From positions 81,163,095-81,227,094 of the forward strand of contig CM038228.1 of the NCBI GenBank assembly GCA_021442155.1: a stretch of DNA of 64,000 bases, given 5' to 3'. A model generated the notes under the pieces. That model was not told the DNA's origin and made no database searches. It saw only the letters and a list, made by a program, of their open reading frames with translations. The DNA comes from Cymbidium sinense. Its lineage: Eukaryota; Streptophyta; Magnoliopsida; Asparagales; Orchidaceae. Position 1 is the stretch's first letter. Each line of letters begins with the position of its first letter. Positions 56,546-64,000 of the stretch are shown in pieces. Made by a program: the position numbers and the translations under genes.

Positions 56546-57129
56546 TTTGTAAGAAAAATTATGGAAAGTTGAAGAGGCAACTTTGAAGAGCTTCTAAGAA
56601 AAGGCTGCTAAAATAACTATTGAGAAAATTTTAAAAACTCCTTCCAATATGCAAGCTGAACTCCGAATGTTTTAAGAAAAAAATCACTGATAAGAGAACT
56701 AATATCCCGACCTTGCAATAATGTTTATAAGATTCTCAAAGCTCTTTCTTTCAAACCGCTACGAGAACTATTTGAAGTCGCTCTTTTAAAAAACTTAAGA
56801 GCTGAAGTTGACTAAATGAAGTCATGTCTAGATTACTTAAAGAGAAGTAGACAATCTTAAAAAAAATAGATTTTGAAAGGCGAGATTAATTCATTATTTT
56901 ATGAGTTTGTTGATTCCTTGCAACAAGAAGTATCAAATCTAAGAGACAAAATGATGTTAAATCATCCATAGTTAGAGTTGATAGGGACTAACTTTTTTTG
57001 TGGTGAGTTTATCTTGAAGCAACTCATAAAATGAAACAAAATTTGTATAAAATTGTTTTTAGTCCTTCTCTGCAATTTTTGTAAGCCATTCATGTTTGAT
57101 GAGGAGCTGAGTATGGCTCACCCCAAATA
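56546..57129. other. No gene recognised
   Basis: AT-rich sequence between the copia element and the LINE. No frame or repeat was recognised. Confidence 0.5.
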
Positions 57130-57286
57130 TATATATTGAACAACGATACAACAACAATAACAACACCAAGCCTTTATCTCACTATGCGGGGTTGGCTACA
57201 TGAATCCTTCTTCTCCATTGTGTCCTATTATGTGTCAAATTCTCATTTAATTCAAGTATACTAAGGTCATTTTTTATACATCATAA

Positions 57287-57493
57287 CTAAGTCTTTGTAG
57301 GTCTACCTCTACCTTTCTTAACATAAGGCAAATCTAATGCATCTACTCTTTTAACCGGGTCATCAGACGACCAACGCTTTATGTGGCCAAACCATCTAAG
57401 GCGATTCTCTCTAATCTTGTTTGCCATTGGAGCTACTCCAACTTTTTTCCTGAACATACTCATTTCGCATTTTATCTCTAAAAGTAAAGCCAC
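57287..57493 (-). pseudogene. RTE ORF C-terminal piece
   Basis: Reads VGVAPMANKIRENRLRWFGH, then a KRW..DDPVKRVD stretch and KKGRGRPTKT. RLRWFGH followed by RGRP is the characteristic C-terminal signature of plant RTE-type ORFs. Confidence 0.88.
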
Positions 57494-57563
57494 TAATCCA
57501 CCTGAGCATCCTCATCTTTGCAACACTTAACTTAGTCTTATGCTTCTCTTTTATTGCCCAACA

Positions 57564-57833
57564 TTATGCACCATAAATCATTGCATGTCTTACAACCATC
57601 TTATAAAATTTTTTCTTAAGTTTAAGCGGTACTTTTCTATCACACAACAAGCCAGAAGCATTCCTCCACTTCAACCATCCAACTTGAATTCTGCTAATAA
57701 CATCTCCATCTATTTCACCATCATTTTGAACAATAGAGCCTAGATATCTGAATTGCTCACTCTTTTTAATGACCTGTTCACCCAATGTCACAACACTACT
57801 ATTAGAACTTCTACAAGTAAAATTACACTCCAT
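57564..57833 (-). pseudogene. RTE reverse transcriptase, thumb-side piece
   Basis: Contains EQFRYLGSIVQNDGEIDGDV, the KYLGS-like block, then RIQVGWLKWRNASGLLCDRK and LKLKKKFYKMVVR. All are standard for the region after the catalytic box in RTE elements. Confidence 0.9.
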
Positions 57834-58176
57834 ATATTCAGTTTTAAATATACTTAAATGAAAACTTTTAGACTCTATGGTTGACCTTCATAATTCAAGT
57901 TTCTCTTGGCCTCCCTCTCTAGTCTTATCAACAAGAAGAATATTGTCAGCAAAAAACATACACCAAGGTATGTCTTCCTGTAAATGCCTAGTAAGAACAT
58001 CTATAACTAAAGCAAAAAAGATAAGGGCTTAAAGCTGATCCTTGATGTAATCCAATAGAAATAGAAAAATATTTTGTCAATACTCCTTGTGTTTGGACAT
58101 AAGTAACAGCTCTAGTATACATATTCTTAATGACTTGAATATAACCAATATTAACTCTTTTCTTTTCTAGAACTCT

Positions 58177-58491
58177 TCAAAGAACATCTCTTGAAACTTT
58201 ATCATAAGCTTTCTCTAAATCAATAAATATCATATCTAGATCCTCCTTATTTTCTCTATACTTCTCCATCAAACCTCTTAACAAATATATAGCATCCATA
58301 GTAGATGTTTTTGGTATGAAACCAAACTGATTGTGAGAAACTTTTGTAACACATTGTAACCTATGATCAATTACTCTCTCCCATAATTTTAATGTATGAC
58401 TCATTAACTTAATTTCTCTATAATTTACACACTCTTGTGCAACACTTTTATTCTTAAAATATAGGAACCAACAAACTCTTTCTCCACTCAT
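58177..58491 (-). pseudogene. RTE reverse transcriptase, finger/palm piece
   Basis: FKNKSVAQECVNYREIKLMS, then LKLWERVIDHRLQ, NQFGFIPKTSTMDAI and DLDMIFIDLEKAYDKVSRDV. The DLEKAYD motif carries the first catalytic Asp. The second box would fall at about 57940-58020, where frames are broken. Confidence 0.92.
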
Positions 58492-58751
58492 CTAACATCT
58501 TTTAGTCTTTAAAATAATATTAAAGATTTTTAAGCCAAGAAATTCCTTGATCTCTTGAACATTTCCACACTTCTATTGAATATCATCGTCCTACTATTTT
58601 TTTCATATTTTATTTTCTTTAAATCTTCTCTAACTTCAAATTTACTAATCTGATAAAAACAAAATTATTTATTTTTGTTTAGGATAAAGCTAAAATCAAT
58701 CGTTTTTATCTTTCATTGAAAAGTTTATCAAAATATCTCATCCACCTATTT

Positions 58752-58952
58752 TCAATATCTTTTTTCTAAAAAGAGCACTTTATGATTTTTATCCTTAATG
58801 TATCTCACTTGAACTAGATCTTTACTTCTCTTATTTCTACTAATATATACATACACTTTTTTACCTTCTTTAGTATCCAATTTATTGTATAAATCACTAA
58901 AAGTTAAATATTTTGCATAATATATTGCTTTTTTAGAATCTCTACGGGCCAC
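58752..58952 (-). pseudogene. RTE linker piece between endonuclease and RT
   Basis: KKAIYYAKYLTFSDLYNKLD, then TKEGKKVYVYISRNKRSKDL and VRYIKDKNHKVLF. The Y..LDTKEG..K and VK.IKD order is that of the basic linker in plant RTE proteins. Confidence 0.8.
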
Positions 58953-59505
58953 TTAATATATTTCCCAATTTTCTGAGTTTTTACATCTAAATCAAGTTTT
59001 ATAACAATGCTTCTTATTTTTTATCTTTTCGTGCACATTCTGACTCTATCACCAACTATTTTTATTAAAGAAACTTTTCTTTTGATTCTCCAAGACATTT
59101 TTGCAACTTATTTAATTTCACTTTATTTTTTTTTCACATAACATTTTCAGATGAACATCTCAAATTCTAAGCTCTTGTAGGCTTCTTAAAATATTTCTAT
59201 TAGTGTTCTTTAAGTATTCCCATCTAATCCTAGAATAATAATTTGATTTATTTTTCATCTTATAATCATTCATCTTAAAATCTAAAACTAACAGTCGATG
59301 TTGGGTACTTAAATTTTCACTCATAATGACCTTACAATCTTTACAACCTAAACGATCTATTTTTTTATCATAAAATAATCAATCTGTGTTTTACTAGATG
59401 TATTTTATAAGTAATAATATGCTCATCTTTTCTTAAATATAGTATTAATAATTATAAAATCATATGTTAAAATAAAATCTAATATAGTCCTACTTTTTTC
59501 ATTAG

Positions 59506-59990
59506 TCACTCAAATGTATAGCTACTATGAATACTTTTAAAATCTTCTATCATTCTACCAGCATGTCCATTTAAATCTACTCCAATAAATACTTTGACTT
59601 CAAGAGTTATCTTTTGTATTAATCTTTCTAATTCATTCCAAAAATTTTCTTTTGAGCCTACATCCAAACCTACTTGAGGAGCATAAACACTTATAACATT
59701 GATAATCTTCATATCAATAATAATCTTTAAAGTTATAATTCTATCTCCAAAATATTACTATTTATAACATTATCATTCAAGCTTTTATCTATAATCACAC
59801 TTAAAACATTTCTAATTTGACTTCTATATGAATATCAAAGTTTAAAATTTAAAATTATCAATCTTCTTGGTCTTCTCTCCAACCCATTTAGTTTTTTGAA
59901 TACATAAAATATTTATCTTCCTATAAACCATAATATCTATTAATCTTATTAATTTATCTATAAGAGTACCTCTAATATTTGGATTTTGAA
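59506..59990 (-). pseudogene. RTE apurinic-type endonuclease remnant
   Basis: INVISVYAPQVGLD lies in the frame at 59506-59712, followed by FIGVDLNGHAG, which matches the GDFNGH box with Gly to Val next to the Asp. Upstream, in another frame (about 59880-59960), INILCIQKTKWVGEK matches the QETKW box with Glu changed to Lys. The endonuclease nicks the target DNA; with the Glu lost it would be inactive. Confidence 0.85.
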
Positions 59991-60750
59991 TAAAATAAAA
60001 AGTACATTTCTTCTACAATTTTTTTGGAATGACATTCAGAAGTAACTATGTGTTGTTTTTGATAATTATTTATTTTAAAAAATTTAAAGATAATGATGAA
60101 TTTCTATGGACTAATATTGGCTTAAATAATGCCAAACTTTTCTTGCAAGTATTATTTCAATGATGATTTACACATGTGAAAAGAAGATACTCTAGTCCAT
60201 TTGCTTCTTTTGCCCTCATTATTGATTAAGGCATTGAAAGATGGCTAGGTATTATTCTCCTCCAACTACCCCAAGTTATCCAACTTAAAGAATAAGGTTA
60301 AGAAATGGAAAAATAGGTTATATTTTGTGAAGTCAGCTAAGAAGTGAATAATTATGGGAACTTTCTCTTCTTTAGAAGAAAGAATATTATTTATCCATTC
60401 AAATAAAGGATGTCGACTTGAATGTGAGCATGTCAATTTTCTTAAATATCACTTTACATGTAAGTTTTCTCTTTTTCCCTTTCAATTTAAATTTGCTTTG
60501 TTGAGTTTCCTAATTTTTTTAATTAATATTTTAAATTTTTTCAAAAGCTTAGTTGAGATGGAGGTTTTAAAAGATTATGATCTTGACTTTTTTAGATATT
60601 GATGAGAAGAAAAAAAATCATCATGAAAGAAGTTGTATGATAGCTTGAACAACTATAAAGAGGATTCCATTGAGATATTGTCTTCCAAGGATTCTATTAA
60701 TGGAGATTCTAAAGTTGTAGTAACTCCTCATTTTGCTTCACTTATGAAGG
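59991..60750. other. No gene recognised
   Basis: Two plus-strand frames (60354-60602 and 60633-60935) show no known domain. The first is Phe/Leu-rich and probably fortuitous. Confidence 0.5.
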
Positions 60751-60765
60751 AAACAACTTTCTTTA

Positions 60766-60940
60766 AAGGGTTGTTTGGTTGCCTGCAAAAAGAGTGCAAT
60801 ATAAAAAAATTATTATATAAAGTGAATATATTATATTTATATCACTATAAGTTATTTGGTTGGAAATTTTATAAATATATGAATTTATTTTTTATTGTTT
60901 GGTATAATGAATGTAATGTAAAGTATTTTTTTTAGGATTA
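60766..60940. repeat. Possible small DNA-transposon remnant
   Basis: Opens AAGGGTTGTTTGGTTGCCTGC, a phrase common at the ends of plant MITEs, and later has GTTATTTGGTTGGAA. A clear inverted terminal repeat and target duplication could not be shown. Low certainty. Confidence 0.25.
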
Positions 60941-61051
60941 AAGGTGACGGTGATGGTGCTCGGCAGTAGGGGTTGTCACCTGGTTGGTCAATGGTAGCGC
61001 CAACGGTAGCAGTGTGACGGATGGTAGGCGGATTGATCGGCCTTCATCGAG

Positions 61052-62788
61052 TGAATCTACCGCCACGACAGGAGCTTGGAATACCGCGAAGCACAGACGG
61101 AATAAAGAAAACATTTCTATAACTATTCCAATATAAATTTAAAGTCTCCAACTATACAATTATAAAAGAGCTACAATCCACAATGATTTAAAATTACGTC
61201 CATACATAAATGTTCTATCTGATTCGGGAAAATACACTTTAACATAACTTAACATAATTTGACATAAATACCTATCGATTCCTCTACTAAGAACATGACT
61301 TTTCGACCATTTAATTAGTAGGATTACCGAAAAGATTAACTAACAAATGAATATAATTAGTCAATTATCTATTACACATATAGAAAGAAAAAAACTAAGA
61401 TGTATGCCGGTTTTCTCAGCATTACAAGTGCATAAAAAGAAAATAATCTACTCAAACAATCAATCATATGTGAGGTAAGTATGCACAAACATTTAGCGAA
61501 AGATATGGGTCGGTACATAAATATTTAGCGAAGATATGTGTCGATACATAAATATTTAGCAAGATATGAACTTTTACTTTATCACCCGTCCATGAGTCAT
61601 CATATACTCATCCAAAGGATGAGTATCCATAACCTTTACCATTCCAATTTCATCTTCTTTTTCCTCATTTGCCAATCGATTCGCTTTTGAATCATATATG
61701 TGCGTATATCGGCCCCCAAGCATCATATGGTGAACTCAAGATTCAACATACACATTCATAAAGATACAATCATATCACTATGGACATTAATTCATAACTG
61801 ATGTCAAATGAGCTTGATAAAATGAAAGCGTATAAATACGATCTAAAGATTCGCGTATTATCCAACATGAAGAAGCGAACTATTCACAATTTATATAAAA
61901 AGCGGAAAATCATCACATTGGTGAAAAAGTCAAAATCATCTAAATATGCATTTCATCACGTAAAAAGTAAAGACATTTTTACCATAAATGTAACATAATT
62001 ACCCACTTTTAACTTGCTTCCTCAACCTCCTTTCCTTTAATAATTTCTTCCTTAATTGCAATTCTATAACATAAAATATTAAGTGTTAAAGTTACTTAAT
62101 ATATAACATTAATTGATTATCATACCATCAAATGATTCTAATCTAATTAACGATAATATAAATACATTTCTTTTATATGTGCTCTAAAATCTAGTACTCT
62201 TTCCTTATTTTTCTTAAATTTATTCTTGAAATGATCTTAAAATGATTGTTTAAACTAAATTTTAATTTATGCTACCAAATTCTAATTTAAAGTCCTCGAA
62301 ATCTATAACCCTAAGTTAGAATTATAAACTCTAAATTAAATTTGACTTAACATTAAGATTAATGATATTAATAAAATCGAGTTTAATTAAATATATAATT
62401 ATATATTATTTGCTTACTCGTTCTTCCTTCCTCGGGTTGCTAAGACTCCCCACTTTCTTCACGCGACGCTGCTATGCTTCCTCTCACGCGACGCTGAGGC
62501 TCCTTCCTTCTTCGATTGCACAGCTTGGCCCATGGTCGACGATGGAAGCTCCACACGCAGAGACGCGTAGGCAGTCGCTTCCCCCTTCTTCTGACGACGT
62601 TGGGACGACGCCCTGGTTTTCCTTCCTCCTTCCTCGAGACGACGGGGTTCAAAGGTGAGTACAATTCCTCTTCTGTCTTTCTCTGTTTCCTCTCGTAAAT
62701 CGAACCGAGCCGCTTTCGATCTTGTTCCTTACATTTAATCGTCAAGGGCGGTTTATTTTTATTATTATTATTTTTTTCGGTTATTACA
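61052..62788 (-). repeat. 3' LTR of the second gypsy element
   Basis: About 1.74 kb. It begins TGAATCTACC just before GGAGCTTGGAATACC (the family end block) and closes GGTTATTACA, i.e. TGTAATAACC in sense. The five bases in front are TCGAG; the partner duplication would lie outside the window. The frames at 62362-62745 fall in the GC-richer part and are not genes. Confidence 0.82.
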
Positions 62789-63720
62789 ATCTCTCCCTCT
62801 TATAAAAATTTCATCCTCGAAATTAAATGACATTAATAGAAATACACATACCTTTAATTAAACAATTGAGGATAAAGCTCTGGCATTTCTGATTCTTTCT
62901 TCCCACGTAGCTTCTCGATCTAATCCATGTTTCCACAATACACGGACAAATAAAATTTCCCTATTCCTGAGATGCTTGACATCATAATCTATAATTCTTT
63001 CTGACTCCTCCACAAATATAAGATCAGGTTGAATATCAATAAGATCGACAATTTTGTTACTTCATCGAATATATATTTTAGTAGAGAAATGTGAAACACA
63101 TTGTGCACTCCTCAGAGAAAGGTAAAATGCCCATTTTCCCAATTCTTTCCAAGATTTCATATGGACCAATATAACGCTTAACTTTCCAACTTTGCCAAAT
63201 CGTTTTATACCTTTCATGGTGACTTTAAGAAATACCAATTCTCCCACTTCAAATTCGATGTTTAGCATCATAAGATTTTCCGCCTTCTTGAGCCTTTTAA
63301 TCTATAATGCATCAATCTGATCTTCTCTTTCCTACTATATCCGCACTAATGATTCTTCTTTCACTGCCTCCACCCAACAAAGCTGTTCTCGCATTTCCTT
63401 CCAATGCTTCATAAGAGCCATACCAATACTTGCTTGAAAACTATTGTAGGGAAAACTCAATCAAATGAATGAACTTCCAATTTCCTCAAATCAAGAACAC
63501 GAGTCTCAACAAATCTTCCGGTTTGAATTCTTTTCTCGACCGCCATCGGTTTGAGGATGGAATGTGATCGAAAGTAAGCTTACCTAAAGCATCTTGAATT
63601 TTCTCCACAATCTAGATGTAATCGCCATCCCGACGGACACTATAGATTTTGGCACACCATGTAACTTCACGATTTCATCAACATATTTTCGCTAGTTTTT
63701 CAACAAGATCGATTGTTTGA
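62789..63720 (-). pseudogene. Gypsy integrase core and C-terminal remnant
   Basis: The 69-residue frame at 63062-63271 reads FEVGELVFLKVTMKGIKRFG and then GKWAFYLSL, the beta-barrel C-terminal part of Ty3 integrase. To the right (63440-63700), broken frames carry the core, recognisable by alignment to 4803-5129 of the first element. Stops and frameshifts make it non-functional. Confidence 0.85.
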
Positions 63721-63747
63721 TAGGTATAAAGTGTGCGATTTAATATA

Positions 63748-63960
63748 TCAATAATAACCTAAATAGATCGCACCTCCGGATCTACTCGAGCCAACCACAA
63801 AATTCATAGCAATATCGTCCCATTTCCACTCAGGTATCGGCAAGGGCTGTAAAAGTCCACTTGGCTTCTGATGTTCAGCCTTAATCATCTGACATGATTG
63901 ACATTTAGAGACAAATTCACTTCTTTTCATTCCCGCCACCAAAATATTTTCTTAAGATCT
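63748..63960 (-). pseudogene. Gypsy integrase zinc finger and start of core
   Basis: Reads MKRSEFVSKCQSCQMIKAEH, giving the CxxC of the HHCC finger, then QKPSGLLQPLPIPEWKWDDI and MNFVVG, where the usual catalytic Asp of the MDFV motif is Asn. Confidence 0.88.
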
Positions 63961-64000
63961 TGATACATTTTGCTATTATGAATTGTATAATTAGAATGAT

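Larger units (their letters stand above)
57130..59990 (-). mobile_element. RTE-type LINE, decayed
   Basis: In minus sense: endonuclease from about 59990, a linker (58752-58952), reverse transcriptase (about 58490-57560), a C-terminal region (57287-57493) and a 3' end with an ACAACAACAATAACAACA tail at 57138-57165. The tail and the adjacent CTCACTATGCGGGGTTGGCTACATGAATCC block (plus strand) are typical of plant RTE elements. The ORF is broken into at least six pieces by stops and frameshifts. No target duplication was identified. Confidence 0.88.
61052..64000 (-). mobile_element. Partial gypsy element (3' LTR and integrase), runs off the window
   Basis: Same family as 2095-10704. The LTR (61052-62788) is followed to the right by a polypurine tract in minus sense and the integrase region. 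The 5' part lies beyond 64000. It matches the first element base by base in long blocks, for example around 62795-62960 against 4150-4320. The order in minus sense is zinc finger (63748-63942), core, C-terminal domain (63062-63271), then LTR. Confidence 0.88.

Noticed and set aside
60633..60935. 100-codon plus-strand frame as a gene
   Set aside because: No homology recognised; the second half lies in the possible MITE remnant and is Tyr/Phe/Asn-rich from AT-rich DNA.
62440..62745. 101-codon minus-strand frame, Arg-rich
   Set aside because: Inside the 3' LTR of the second gypsy copy; no counterpart frame in the related LTRs.
1..64000. CRISPR arrays, operons, riboswitches, rRNA, tRNA or organelle-derived segments
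   Set aside because: None seen; the content is that of a plant nuclear genome.

Overview
This is a nuclear plant DNA window: AT-rich, gene-poor, and built mostly of decayed, nested transposable elements around one recognisable host gene. The plant assignment rests on Ty1/copia and Ty3/gypsy retrotransposons with an initiator-Met type primer site, a plant L1-type LINE with a C-terminal RNase H, an RTE-type LINE with its ACAACA-rich tail, a MULE-type MITE, and a split gene for a carboxyl-terminal processing peptidase (family S41A) of the plant CtpA type. The sequence does not let me name the species. No rRNA, tRNA, CRISPR, operon or organelle insertion was recognised.

Layout. 1-2089: non-coding, with a GA-rich tract and copy A of a diverged ~1-kb repeat. 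2095-10704: a full-length but dead Ty3/gypsy element on the minus strand, with a perfect 5-bp target duplication (AGTGG). 10765-11690: copy B of the ~1-kb repeat. 12278-19078: a Ty1/copia element on the plus strand (target duplication ATTGT) that has itself received a MULE-type MITE (9-bp duplication), a third copy of the ~1-kb repeat, and inside that copy a 5'-truncated LINE (10-bp duplication). 20292-31205: the last six coding exons found of the CtpA-type peptidase gene. The first and second of these are separated by a 9.9-kb intron holding a copia RT relic, a solo gypsy LTR, a degenerate satellite-like array, microsatellites and other repeats. One base is missing at the codon expected for the catalytic lysine.

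31206-35806: no recognisable gene. 35812-56540: a second copia element (minus strand) that appears to have been split by a 14.6-kb structure at 39108-53707. That structure has two directly repeated ~6-kb arms flanking a modular repeat-filled region and a minus-strand Ty3 integrase tail. I read it as a Tat/Ogre-like element with giant LTRs and most of gag-pol deleted. 57130-59990: an RTE-type LINE on the minus strand. 61052-64000: the 3' LTR and integrase end of another minus-strand copy of the first gypsy family, running off the window.

Every transposon coding region seen carries stops, frameshifts or lost catalytic residues, so none looks autonomous. The observations most worth checking are: the frameshift at the peptidase catalytic lysine; the giant-LTR element with its array of repeated RNA-like modules; palindromic W-box clusters and a duplicated G-box/TATA promoter in its arms; and the nesting order proved by matching target-site duplications.
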